Of a DNA stretch of 64,000 bases, positions 39,693-51,059 are shown one piece after another. The translations under genes were made by a program, and so were the position numbers. This stretch comes from Epiperipatus broadwayi (lineage: Eukaryota; Onychophora; Udeonychophora; Euonychophora; Peripatidae). The stretch spans positions 2,583,898 through 2,647,897 of the forward strand of contig JAQFVV010006312.1 in NCBI GenBank assembly GCA_028023455.1. The letters run 5' to 3'. The notes under the pieces are model-generated. The model was given only the letters and a program-made list of their open reading frames with translations, ran no database searches and was not told where the DNA came from. Each line of letters starts with the position of its first letter. Positions within the stretch are counted from its first letter, which is position 1.

Positions 39693-39983
39693 TCATGTTA
39701 TTAACAAAAAATGATTTTCCAATTGATTAGAAAGTTGAAGACTTTCTCCAATCATTTTTGCTGTGAAACAAACAGGTTCCACTTCTGTTTCATTATCTTT
39801 TTCTAAATCTTCTACAGTATCTAAATTTATTGCTAAACCTTTTTCTAACAGGCATTTAAAGTATGTAAAATTTAATGCATGTATATAAAATGGAGAAATA
39901 CTGATTTTAAGTGAAATATGAACTTCCTTATTACATAAAAAAATCCCACATAAAAAGATATTAAGAAGAAACATGAATCGCAT
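39693..39983 (-). pseudogene. Possible coding remnant, acidic C-terminal stretch
   Basis: A 96-codon minus-strand frame. Its first part is the hydrophobic chance type, but residues 47-92 have protein-like composition with an acidic run (LDTVEDLEKDNETEVEPV) followed by CFTAKMIGESLQLSNQLENH. Acidic C-terminal tails with paired Leu blocks occur in pogo/Tigger-type transposases and other proteins, but I cannot assign a family. It is isolated and has no visible upstream exon. Confidence 0.25.
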
Positions 39984-40631
39984 AACTTCAAAATCCCATT
40001 AAAAAATCTATGCGAAAAGAGATCCAGGTGTACTTTTCATAAGGCACTGTCTATTTATTATTTAAAGTGGGTCTTCATTATGTGTCACCTATGGAACCCA
40101 TCAGAAGTCTTAGAACAGCACCATTTAAAATTTCTATTTAACTCTATTACACTTCAGACAGATACAGAATATTGACTATTCACTTGTAGTTTTCAATGGC
40201 TTGTGTAAATTATTTTTAATTGCTGTGGCTTTGAAAAATCATGGCTGAAAATTTCAATTGAAAATAAAATCCCCATTTATTATGTTTAATCATATATGTA
40301 TAAAACTAAAATAACAAACACTATTACTTCTCTGCACAGCTGCTTTAATATTTCAACCACAAGATTGGTTTTCATCAGAAATTACAGCAAATGGCTTTCT
40401 TTAAAACTTAAATATTAAAAATCATTTGCATATCTGATAATATAATTAATTTTTATAGATCGAAATCTTTTTTAGAAAACTTTTCTTTATAAAAACTTTT
40501 TAAATCAACTAACCAGTGATAAACATCTTATAGTTGTTTTTCAAAAAGTCAAAAAATAAAAGAATAAAAACTTTGACTACATTCTTATTAAATTTTGCAC
40601 AAATAAAAAATAACAATTAAATATATATATA
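39984..40631. other. AT-rich stretch, nothing recognised
   Basis: No frame or repeat that I can support. Confidence 0.5.
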
Positions 40632-40725
40632 TAATCATTAAAATCAGCCAACACTTAAGCAAACCCAATATCAATAACAATCAACAATCTCAATCTGTTG
40701 TCAAGACAACCTCCTTTTCAAAATA
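40632..40725 (+). repeat. Dispersed 90-bp repeat, copy 2
   Basis: Same blocks as at 14693 and 42328: TAATCATTAAAATCAGCCAA, ATCAATAACAATCAACAAT, then GTCAAGACAACCTCCTTTT. It follows a short (TA)n at 40621-40632. Confidence 0.65.
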
Positions 40726-40792
40726 ACCAAAGATTTTGAAATTATTGATACAAAGAAGTTTAAATAAACTTTCTTAAATAGTTAAAGATATT

Positions 40793-40967
40793 TTGGTATT
40801 ATTCTTGGAATGACATATTACTCTGGTGATGTATTATACTAAGTTTGTAATATGTTTTAAAATAATGCCTCCAAGGAATTCTCTGCAGTCTTGTGGAGGT
40901 GTTATTTTAAACATATCACAAACTTAGAATCACCAAAGTAATATGTAATACCACATGTGATACCAAA
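40793..40967. mobile_element. Small inverted-repeat (MITE-like) element
   Basis: Arms of about 65 bp: left has ACATATTACTCTGGTGAT and AAAATAATGCCTCCA, right has TGGAGGTGTTATTTTAAACA and ATCACCAAAGTAATATGT. They surround a 20-bp centre (GGAATTCTCTGCAGTCTTG). The outer ends are TTTTGGTATTA and TAATACCACA, close to the TGTAATACCAAA ends of the neighbour at 41363-41792. No coding capacity. Confidence 0.7.
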
Positions 40968-41100
40968 CTTTAAATCTAAAAAAAAAATGAAGAGATATAT
41001 TAATTATGCAAAAAGGAAAAAAAAGAACACATTCTTAGGTTTTAATATTTGTGTGACTTTTTATTAAATAAATAATCAATAAAAATAAGATTGAAATAAA

Positions 41101-41239
41101 CAACCATTAATAACTATATTATAATATTAATTAAACTGGCTTTCAACTCCATTATGACCACAAGTTATTATCTTGAGAAGGTCTCAATGAAAATGAAAGC
41201 CAGTTCAATAAATATTATAATATAGTTATTAATAGTTGA
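41101..41239. mobile_element. Small inverted-repeat element, 45-bp arms
   Basis: CAACCATTAATAACTATATT at the left and AATATAGTTATTAATAGTTG at the right are near-perfect reverse complements extending inward to CTGGCTTTCA/TGAAAGCCAG, with a 48-bp centre. It lies between copies of the TACCAAAnTTnAAATCTAAAA block at 40961 and 41368. Confidence 0.7.
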
Positions 41240-41362
41240 TTATTTTTGTATTTGTAACAACATTATAGATAAATAAATTGCATTGGATATTTGACCATTA
41301 TAGTAAGTGACTTTTTTTAAATTCACTTTGTGTCATTAAAGCCATCATGAATGCCCAGGAGG

Positions 41363-41792
41363 TGTAATACCAAAATTCAAATCTAAAAGAAAAAAAACAT
41401 CTTATTTCTGATGTTAGAGAGATATATTGATTATGAAAAAAGGAAAAATATAAAAAAAAAAAACCTTGAAAGAAAAATAATTCTCAAACATTTTTTAAAT
41501 GGTAAGCTGTAAGAATGTTTTAGCTTTATGTAGTTCTTTTAACCTAAAAAAAAGCAAACTGTAAGAAATAAGTTTTAACTTTTGTCTAAAAATGGTGAAC
41601 TGTAAGTTCAACTTTATATTTTAAATATTTTTTTAAACAAACATTTATAAAGTTTTAAAAAATTAAAAAATCACAATAATTACAGTTTTAGCTGTAAATG
41701 TATTTTTAAATATAAAATCATATTACTTACAAATGTTATGAGAGATAATGCTTTATGTGGTGTTTCTTTAAAATTTAAAATTTGGTATTACA
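41363..41792. mobile_element. Candidate 430-bp element with TGTAATACCAAA ends
   Basis: TGTAATACCAAAATTCAAAT at the left and AATTTAAAATTTGGTATTACA at the right (compare TTTGGTATTACA) form terminal inverted repeats. The interior is AT-rich and non-coding. I could not find a convincing target-site duplication, so the ends are provisional. A third copy of the end block (GTGATACCAAACTTTAAATC) is at about 40958. Confidence 0.45.
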
Positions 41793-42327
41793 CATGCTGA
41801 GGGTTTATGATGGCAGAAAGTACCATATTATGCTGGGAGAAGAAAAAATGATTTTGCTGATACAAAAGTGCCAAAATAAAAACTCACAAAATATACCATA
41901 TTAAAAACTCACATCTACCTTTTTTTATTTATTATCATAATTTGTTTTTTTCTTTTCTTCATAATGAATATGTCTCTCCATTATCATAGCACAAAATCAC
42001 TAAATGTAAAAAGCACAAAATCATAGAGGTCAGCATGTTATACAACATGTATATATGTAAAAAAAAAATGGTAATGCCAGGATTCCAGGTTGGCATGATA
42101 TCATAATGAAAAATTTAATAATTATTATTAAATGAAAATATCACTGGCGTAATATGGCATAGCAGAAATAATACCGAAATACCCAGGTAAATATAACTTG
42201 TTCTAAATGCAGATTAATAAATAATCAATTATAATATTACAAACTACAATTATAATTTTCAAATTGCACACACACTATTACTCAAATAATAAGTGTAATA
42301 AGGCTGAAAGCTAAATAGGTTTATAAG
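41793..42327. other. Stretch without recognised feature
   Basis: 42060-42200 is slightly less AT-rich (GGTAATGCCAGGATTCCAGG) and may be a transposon fragment; no family assigned. Confidence 0.35.
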
Positions 42328-42417
42328 TAATCATTAAAATCAGTCAACATTTAGATAATCCCAATATCAATAACAATCAACAATCTCTACCTGTTATCAA
42401 CCCAAACTCATTTTAAT
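42328..42417 (+). repeat. Dispersed 90-bp repeat, copy 3
   Basis: Third copy of the family at 14693 and 40632, same strand, with TAATCATTAAAATCAGTCAA and ATCAATAACAATCAACAAT. Unlike the other two it has no adjacent (TA)n tract. Confidence 0.65.
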
Positions 42418-44190
42418 AATCAAGTTAGAATCTTACCTTCATTTATGTTCCATGATTTTTATATTATAATAATATACCTATTACTATATTTGCACATTAA
42501 CATATACAAAACAAAATGTATATGGTACGTTATTTTATTTTACACAAAATCATTTATCTATTGTTTATTTATTTTCATTATTTTGCTTATAAACTAATTA
42601 ATTCATATTTTATCTTGGAATGTTTATATTTATTTTAAAACATTCTCACTTTTGAATAAAAAAGTTAAAGAAAAAACACTTGACTATAATTTAAAATATA
42701 ATCAGTAAATTGAGTTACAATAATTGTATGTGTGAACTTAACTAAGATTAGTAAATAAATGAATACATCTTTAAGAGCTCACTGTATTGATTTGTATATA
42801 AAGTTAAATAATTTATATTTTTTTATAAATGTTCTAAAGCACTAATTTTGAATATGCATACACCTATTTCAAATTTTCTATAAAAAGACAAACTAAACAT
42901 TATAAACTCACTTATTCTAGAATTCCTATAACAATGTGTACATGGAAAAAATAATAGGAAGTGTGTTAATAAGATAATATAAAATCAATGAAAATCACTT
43001 ACTACTTGAACTAGCTGTCATCAACATTAGACATTTTCTTAAAGATGTTCTTTCACATTTGAACATCAACATGCATATCTAAACATCTAAGTAGAAAAGA
43101 GTCAAATGCCCTGATTCTCTTCCAAAGTCTGCCTGTAATATTGAATTCCATATGCATTTGGAAAATTAGCCATTATCACTCTATAAGAATCCTGTTTACA
43201 AATTTTATATAGAAATTTTTTCCTCAAAATTTATATTTCTAAAAGTTTTGGGGGAAGAAAACTATTCATTTGAAAAAAAAATATGCTGTTGCAGCTATAC
43301 CAGGATACTTAGGGAAAACATGTTTACCTCTTTGCATACTGACTTAGTGAGAATCTTTCAAAAGACATCCTAGAACAATTAATCCAGGCTGAGCTGAAAC
43401 AGCCACCTAAAGCAAATTCGATCATTATTAGTGTTAAGTTTCACTGTTCATGGGGATCCCGATACAAAGTACTTTTCACATGGAACTTTTAAAATAATGT
43501 TTCCAAAATTTAATAAAAACTTGATATATTTTTTTTATATAAATGGTATTCATGCATTACTATTATTATTATTTCAAAAGCTTTTGGAAATATCTATTGC
43601 TTGCATAGATACTATAAAATTTAAACAATATATATATATGTATGAACATACCTTCCCAACATGTAATTGAATTAGTGGAAAGCTAGTTAGTCTATATATT
43701 ATTTATGTTTCAGTTCATGGTGAATAAACTAAAAAACTAACAATTGTTGCACATAATTTAAATATTGGTATAACTTACATTATCCTTTCATTTGTTTCTT
43801 CCATTTCCTCATCCCTTGAATTTAAAAAAAAAATTATGTTTAACATTTACATAAAAATTGTTTGCCTCAGCCATTGCAAGTTAAATTTGTAAAACAATCA
43901 AAGCTATCAACCCTTACTGATTTAAAGTTAGTTTGTTATTTTGTTTAAAATGCTAAATAAAATATGAATGATTTTTTTAAAAAAAAAATTCATATCTGTA
44001 TCTTTTATTAACATTTTCATTCAACTCACATAATTTTTGAGTTATATGTCTGATTTAATTTATTTTTATTAATTTCTTGAGATTACTAATTATAAATTAC
44101 CGATTATTTTCATTCTTTTATATATATTTAGTAACAATAAAATTGACCACTTTGACATTATATATATAACACATAGAGCTCCATTTTTAC
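42418..44190. other. AT-rich stretch, nothing recognised
   Basis: A 79-codon frame at 43431-43670 begins with a less hydrophobic stretch (VHGDPDTKYFSHGTF) but matches nothing I know and has no promoter or splice context. The remainder shows no domain or repeat. Confidence 0.4.
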
Positions 44191-44690
44191 ATTATTATTT
44201 ATTGAAATTAAAATTTTTGATAGCTCTAGCTATAACATTTGTAAATCCACACTTTATTAAATTAAGTCACGTGACATCTGACTTGATTTTTTTATCATTT
44301 TATTTTTTGCTATTAAGACTTTGGTGATTTTATATTGCTAAAGCTATTAATATATGGTGTATCTGAATTTAGTTTAATCCATATGGCTATATGAGTTAGA
44401 TAGTTGGATTGGAAGACATATGGATGTCTGACAATTTCAGATTTTCTACTCAATAGTTATAAATTAGATAAAGTGCTGGGCTTGTTCTAATATTTTTAAT
44501 CTAATGCTGCATATCCTGGCACCTCACTGACAATTCCAGACAGAAACTGGTCTGGGGTTGAGAATATTCTCAAAGCTTGTGAAGAGCTTATTTTTGCGAG
44601 CTCTATATATAACATTTGTAAATACAAGCTTTATTAAATTAAGTTATGTGACATCTGACTTGATTTTTTTATCATTTTAAAATAAAGTTT
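44191..44690 (+). repeat. Family A repeat: one full unit plus partial tandem copy
   Basis: ATAACATTTGTAAAT and the following ~70 bp (through GACATCTGACTTGATTTTTT) occur at 44232 and 44609, giving a tandem period of 377 bp. The interior matches the arrays at 6962-8045 block by block (TATTAATATATGGTGTATCT, GGATTGGAAGACATATGG, TTTCAGATTTTCTACTCAAT). The hammerhead-like core at 44522-44565 reads CCTCA, CTGACAA, a CCAGACAG-like stem, GAAAC, TGGTCTGGGG, TTGAGA. CTCA and TGAG could pair as stem I, but the CTGATGA box has two changes. Confidence 0.65.
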
Positions 44691-44876
44691 AAACAAATAA
44701 CAAAGTTTAATCATTTATATATAAAAAAATTTTGATAAAATTTTAGAATCTATTATATATCAATTCAACTATTCCTGTATTTGTTAGAGAAGACTTTTCA
44801 TGCCCTCATACTGTTTTAAATTGATACTTGAACGTACTAGGTATTATTTTTACACATTCATACATTATATCACATA
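44691..44876. other. AT-rich spacer
   Basis: Nothing recognised between the tandem repeat and the hAT end. Confidence 0.5.
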
Positions 44877-45010
44877 TGGGCAACCTCTGGCCCTCAGGCC
44901 AGATCCGGCCCTTTATGACTTTTAATCCGGCCCGCCACTAATCTATTTCAGCCATGTTTGATTCCGACTGTCAAATTTTTGAATAGAGTCTAGCGAGAGT
45001 TACGTTTGAT
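44877..45010 (+). mobile_element. hAT-type transposon end (fragment)
   Basis: TGGGCAACCTCTGGCCCTCA, followed by GCCAGATCCGGCCC and AATCCGGCCCGCCAC, is the characteristic G+C-rich subterminal sequence of ZBED-type hAT transposons, whose ends read CAGGGGTGGGCAAC. The first bases of the terminal repeat are eroded (ATATGGGCAAC). I find no matching opposite end in the window. The transposase remnant at 47094-48225 is of the same broad type, but I cannot show they belong together. Confidence 0.65.
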
Positions 45011-46879
45011 TTTTACTTTTTGTGCAATTAAATAATTATGTTGTTTAATAAATTAATATTTTATATCTTTATTTAAGTCTTTTAATGATTAAAATTTAAA
45101 AACTAAAGTTATTAATATTTTAAAATAATGAAAATAAATGTGAAAAGGAAGTTCTTGGCAATAACAAAAAAGCACGTCTTAATTAGCTGCATGGAACGTA
45201 TTGAAAAGATTAGAATAGAGCTGGTATTTTTCTGCCAGCTCATACTCATAGGTATATACGCACATATATATATATTATTAAAATCGCGTATATATTATTT
45301 TATAATAAAACTATATTAAAATAAATAATAAAACTTCTTTTTTTTAAAAGGGAATTTTAAAAGTTTTGAAATCAATTAAATCGAGATTAAAAAAAAAAAA
45401 AGAAGGGAAAAACAAAACATAAGATCTTGTAGGTTTTTTTTTATATATATAAAAGTTTGTCTTTTGTTTTATTTCTAATTCTTAGAAATTCTTAAAGATA
45501 GAAGGAGAAAGAAAGTACAGTATAGAATTTTTCTGCAATTAGCTCTATTGTTGAGACTTTGATAGTGGAGGTATTTTTGTGCTATCTATTACGCTCATCA
45601 GTTTGGAATGTTTCCTCAGGATTATAAGTAACATTGCAAAAAAAAAAAGCAACAAAAAAAAAACTATAAATTATGTGTTTGTCTTTTGTTTGAGATTAAT
45701 TGGAATTTTTCTGAAGTTAGTGACTGGGCAAACCACGGCAAGCATAGGATGAAATACTTCTCCCACAGGACCATCACTGATTGATCAGGGTAGCTATAAA
45801 CTTTTACTGAGTGAACTTTCCATTTTGCGTAATAGATATATACTATTAAGTGTCTTAAATGTTTCAACAATAGAGTGTAGGATTATTGCTGGTAATTTTA
45901 TTATATTATGTTAAATGAGTTAAAACAAAGGGAGAGGAGTTTAAACTCATATGCTTTAAATATGTTTTTTTTTTATATGCATTTTATTATAATTCATGTG
46001 TGAATCAGATTAGATTTTTCCTAATAATGTTAACTGCTCGATCTTGAAAGATCAATAAAAAGAATATTAGTTAAATAATTTGTACTGTATTTTTTAAAAA
46101 AAATGATAATGCTTGTGTTTAATTTAAGCTTGTATTTGCTCTTTATATATATAAAAAAAGATTCGAGTCAGTTGGAAATGCTATAGGAAAAGAGAATATG
46201 CTTTTTTTTAATTAAAAGTGAATATAATAAAATATATTAAATGTCATATTTGAGTGTCCCTGTTTAATCTGGTTTAGTAATTTAATTCAGTGTACATTTG
46301 GCTGAAATAAACTCGCGTAAGATTACCTTTTAAAAATATATATTTGGTGATTGCCGTATTTGTGTAATCTTTGAAAATTTACTAACCAAGTTAAAATGTT
46401 GTGGCACAGAATGAAATATTAAAAATTTATAACATTAAAAAAATGGTACATTCACAACTGATTATCATCAAAGAAACAAAAGAAATTATAAAAGTTAATA
46501 AATTATTTACTGTTATTAAAAAAATATTTTCTATTGTTTTTGCAAAAGCAATTTTTGTAAAGCCAGCAATGGCGATTTCTGCTTTTTCATATATTTCCTA
46601 TGAGCAATCTTTATTAAAAGAAAATGTTTTCAAAGACAATTCTCTATTAGTAATGTACTTTTTGGTTTAATAATAAATGTTTTATAAAAATATTATGTTA
46701 TAATCATTAGCAATTACTGAAAATCACTTTTTTTGTCTTATTTAGCTTCTCTCAGAATTAATATTTTGAATAGTTAAGCTGACATCATATGATACTGCAA
46801 AACACATTTGTTTTCTCTCATCATGATCTCTTTCCCATTTTGACTAGTAATGTATGAACATGTTACAATGTGTCATTTT
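45011..46879. other. CpG-richer stretch without recognised gene
   Basis: CpGs are frequent compared with most of the window (AGCGAGAGTTACG, ATCGCGTATAT, TACGCTCATC, CTCGCGTAAG). Frames at 45128-45319, 45664-45870 (minus) and 46401-46670 show no domain. The last is Ile/Lys/Ala-rich and could be chance. It may be the interior of the hAT element or unique sequence. Confidence 0.35.
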
Positions 46880-47065
46880 GATACTTGCATTGGGGTTGTG
46901 CCTTGTTCAGTGCTTGTATTTATATTGTGTTCTATCTGGAGTGTAAAAATCAGTTTTTTTAATTTTAATATTTACATTGGGTTTGTGCCTTGTTAAGTGC
47001 CTGCATTTATATTGTTTTCTGTTCAGTATCTGCAGTGTTAAAAAACAGCTTTGTTCGACAGTTCT
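46880..47065. repeat. Two-copy tandem repeat, period about 86 bp
   Basis: TTGTGCCTTGTTCAGTGC near 46896 recurs as TTGTGCCTTGTTAAGTGC near 46983, each followed by a TTTATATTGT-TTCT block and CAGTGTTAAAAA-like sequence. It sits just upstream of the hAT transposase remnant and may be part of that element's 5' region. Confidence 0.7.
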
Positions 47066-47093
47066 GAATATATAGTTTGAAATTTAGAACAAT

Positions 47094-48225
47094 GTCAGGA
47101 ATTAACTAGATACAGAGGATCATCAATTTCAAGACAGCTGGACAGACAAGTACTATTTTATTCTGAATAAAGGTTTGCCTATATGTTTGTTGTGCAATGA
47201 ATCCATATCAGTCAACAAAGAATACAACTTGAAGAAACACTTTACTTCAAAACATGCAGATCATCAAAAAATTGATGGACAACTATGAAAAGATGAAATA
47301 AAGAAATTGAAGAACTTGGATACCCAGCAGAAAATGTTCACCAAGTAATAAATGCAGCATGGAAGCATTGTGAAAGCCAGCTTTGTGGTAAATGAAAAAT
47401 TTGCTAAGCATTCTAAATCATTTGGTGAAGGAGATCAAAGAATGTCTGTTGAATGTTGCAAGTATAATATGTTCTGAAAAGAGAAAATATTTTGAGAATA
47501 TTAGTTTGTTGAGATGTACTGCTGTCTGGTGGATAGAAATCATGGCTGATGATATCCAAAAAAGTTTAAAAGAGAAGATTGCTAGATTCAAAGCATTTTC
47601 AATTGCTTTGGATGATAGCACTGATGCCTCTGATTCAACACAACTAGCAATATTTATTCAGGGAGTTGATGTGGATTTAATATCACAAAAGAATTTTACT
47701 TTGGCCCTAAAACATACAATTACTGGTGATGATATATTTGAAGAAGTCAAAACAGTCTTCAAGATATTTGGGCTTAAATGGAGTTCACTATCTGGCATAT
47801 GCACTGATGGAGCTCCTGCAATGGTTGGTGCATGGAAGGGATTTATTGGAATAGTTCATGAAAAAGTAACAAAATTACAGATTCATCTGAAAAATGCAAC
47901 AAATTTTCATTGCATTATCCAAAAAAATTGTGTGCAAAATCAATTAAATTTAGAAATGTTATGGAAGTTGTAGTAGTCAGTATTAACTTTATTAAGTCAC
48001 ATGTACTTAATCACTGCAATTTAAGGAATATTTGGCAGACTTATTTTCAGATTATGAAAATGTGTCTTATTGTGATGTGAGGTGGTTGAGTACAGATAAA
48101 AGGTTAACCCTTCAGAAGCCTATATATTATTCTATAAAATCAACATCCTATCTAAGCCTCCAGAAGAAGCATGTTCACTTTTTTTGGAATCCTGCAGACA
48201 TTAATAGTTCAGTACATGCAAAAAA
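47094..48225 (+). pseudogene. ZBED/GTF2IRD2-like hAT transposase remnant
   Basis: An intact enzyme of this family binds transposon ends with a BED zinc finger and cuts DNA with an RNase-H-like D-D-E core. A BED finger is legible from 47127: W-DKYYF, CLLCNESISVNKEYNLKKHF, then H (C-x2-C...H-x4-H). A TGA at 47286 sits where a CGA arginine would fit, and two TAA codons follow near 47343. After a frameshift near 47435, an open frame to 47973 carries FSIALDDSTDASDSTQLAIF (first catalytic Asp) and ICTDGAPAMVGAWKG (second). Another frameshift leads to ADLFSDYENVSYCDVRWLS (48035-48091). The C-terminal catalytic Glu and hATC dimerisation region are missing, cut where the LINE begins. It is a dead copy. 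Confidence 0.85.
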
Positions 48226-50520
48226 TAAAAAGGGCCAACCACCCTAATAAGAGAACTGTATGAAATCAATAACAAGCTAAAAGAGTGTTCTGCAGTGCCC
48301 AATTCTATTGATACCATCATTAGCCTCAAATACCAATAAAAAACAAAGCAGAAAGCCCTAACTGAATATGTCTCTATTAAAAAAATAAAAATATATCTTG
48401 CCACCCAGTATTTCTGGACTAGGGGTTACCTAAGGTGGGCACTGCAATCTTAAAAAACTTCACCATCCATTATTAATTACAAGAACACACAATTTACAGG
48501 AGAACATATGACGTAGCAGGTTATGTTACACTATAAAGAAAAATTACAAAGAAGTCTACCATCTGAAGATTGTGAATTGGAAAAGCAGCATTCCCTGGAA
48601 GAGCATGGGATAACTTAGTCTAACCTCAAGGAAAAACTGTCATCACTTCCTAAACATGTACACCCCAGAATGCATGCCATTCTGAAATTTTTGTTATCCC
48701 ATCTCAGCAACTTTGCAGTCCCCCATAATGATGGGGATGATAAATCACTTGGCAAAAAGGAAAAGAGATATTAAAAATTTGTACCCAATTGCATTAGTAC
48801 CTTTTATGAAAAAACATCAGGATCCATCAGAAATCACTAATATTAAACCAATTTCAATGTCCCCCTCCTTATTAAGATTATAGAAGGGATCATTAAAGAT
48901 AAAATTCAAATAAAGATCCTAAAACAAATCACCCCTCTCAATATACCAAGAAGGGATCCTCTGCTCTAATAGCAATTGGAGAAATCAAAATCCTCTTTGA
49001 CCACATTAGAACTAATAAGAAGTCTAAACCAATCACTGTTTAATTAGACATTTCTGAGGCATTTGATACAGTAAATATCCACAAACTTCTAAATTTTCTA
49101 AATAACTTTGTTATTCCCACTGAATCAATTCAAATACTTGATAATCTCCTACACAATAGAAAGATATATTTCATTAAATGGTATGGACACCAGTGGATTC
49201 ACACCATACTCATCACTCCCACAAGGTTCTCCTCTCAGTGCCCTCCTATTTATTTGTTATATAAATGCCCTCCTGAAATACAGAAAATATACAGGAGTCT
49301 TTGTTCTCAGACTTAAGAAATCAATTAAAAGCAATAACATATATAGATGATGTCTTAGTCATCCTCCCATTGAATAAATACTTTAACAGGCTACATAAAA
49401 TAATTTACAGATTTACTGAAACCTCTAATCTCAAGATATACCCAAATAAAATCTTTTACCTGGAAAATATAATCAGGGAAAAAGATCAACTCTAAATTCC
49501 TGGCAGAACCTCAGAAGTTCTTTGATTTTTCAATATTTAAATCCCAAACTGCAATGTCCAAAGAACTACAGGAGATGATTCTGTAATCACACAAGATAAC
49601 AAAAACACTTTCAAGGGTATACCTCTCCTTCAGGGAAAGGTAGCCTTTCTAAACATGAAAATCATGAGTAAGATCTCTTATTATCTCCCAATTATGATGG
49701 TTACAAAATCTTTTATTAAAAAAATTAACAAACTGAGCTCAAGATTATTCTGAAAGAGACACATAGTCTCCATCAGTATTAATAGAATACAGCAAGACAG
49801 GAAATTAAATAGAATGTCTCTCCATTCCATACCATCAATACTTCTTCAAAAAGCACACTTTCTAATTTACAACCTAATAGAAAAATATGAATACATTCAA
49901 ATTACAGAACCTATTCAGCCAACAGACCATCCTCCTCTTAGAAAAGTGTGCTGGCTAAACCAAATAGTTCACATCTTGAAACAACATATTAACATATCTG
50001 AAGACCTTTTGAAAAAAAGTCAAAATTTGGGACATCACATGATTAAAACAAAACTGAAACTGGGAATTTTAAACTATAGAATTACCTTGCTGTTCAAATA
50101 CTGGGCACTTGAGCAAAAATATCTAGACTTTCTGGTGAAAATATATTTGGAAGCAATGCCTACTAATTGGTTTCTCCACTACAAATGACAGATAAACAAG
50201 GTTGATCCAACATGCACTAATTGTGAGCAACATGAGGAAACTTATGATTACACAATACATACATGTATGGGATTAAAAAACCCCAAAGGAATAATACCTA
50301 AAAGCTCTAAGGTGGACTTCTACAAAATCATATCGCTAAAAGACTGTATCCAAACAAGAGACATCCCAACCATAAGACTCTCAATATTTCTTACATATTC
50401 CATGTCTGGTAAGGTGCAAGAAACTATTTATAGTTCTTCACTTAGATGGGGATCAATTCTTTATTCAAATGATAAAAAAAATTAAAAAAAGAGACAAAAC
50501 CGTGTTATTGCCTTAATAAA
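48226..50520 (+). pseudogene. Non-LTR retrotransposon (LINE) reverse transcriptase remnant
   Basis: A degraded LINE coding region, split among frames, abuts the hAT remnant. In order it shows: a charged N-terminal part (TLYEINNKLKECSAVPNS near 48255); SALIAIGEIKILFDHIRTN (48960); palm block A LDISEAFDTV (about 49042); block B LPQGSPLSALLF (49216); and block C YIDDVLVILP (49340-49369), where YADD is usual. Later blocks are NMKIMSKISYYLP (about 49655) and, in a 124-codon open frame (49814-50188), a Trp/Leu-rich C-terminal region. After a stop, a zinc-knuckle-like CTNCEQHEETYDYTIHTC follows (50213-50266), with Tyr where His is expected. The clade is not certain. A short hairpin near 50535 marks the probable end. 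Confidence 0.8.
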
Positions 50521-51059
50521 ACTATTTAGAATTAAAAGTAAGTGAACTTACTTTTTATTCCCCATTTTTAGAGTGCTAATGAATAATTTAGTAATCAATA
50601 GTAGACATATGTAGTATTTATATCTTTCTATAAACTGCTACAATTTATATTCATATACTAATATCTATTAAAACACCAGACTATCAGAAATATATTTGTA
50701 ATGACTTAACTAATATCTTTGATAAATATTTATAACTAATCAAATATTTTGATTTTCAATTTATTTTTTTATCACTTGCTATGTATCTTGGTATAACATT
50801 CAGTGTAGAATATTCCAATACAATCTCTGTCACAGTACAAGCATTTAACCAGAAACTCTTATTCATCAGATAAGGTAGAGAATAAAAAATATAAACATTC
50901 AGGTTTAATAGTTTTATTAAATTTATATATATATATCTCAAGACTACTCCTTAGTAAGACTATTCTTAATTCTTGAAATTGTTTAAAAAACAATGTCATT
51001 GTAAATTGAAACAAAATTGTTTTTCTAAATAATATTTGTATAAATATTTATTCAACCAA
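50521..51059. other. AT-rich stretch after the LINE
   Basis: Nothing recognised beyond AAAAGTAAGT-GA-ACTTACTTTT, a perfect 10-bp-arm hairpin at about 50535-50556. Confidence 0.5.

Noticed and set aside
44500-44600. Intact functional hammerhead ribozyme
   Set aside because: The CTGATGA box carries changes and stem III is very short. I can support only a decayed core.
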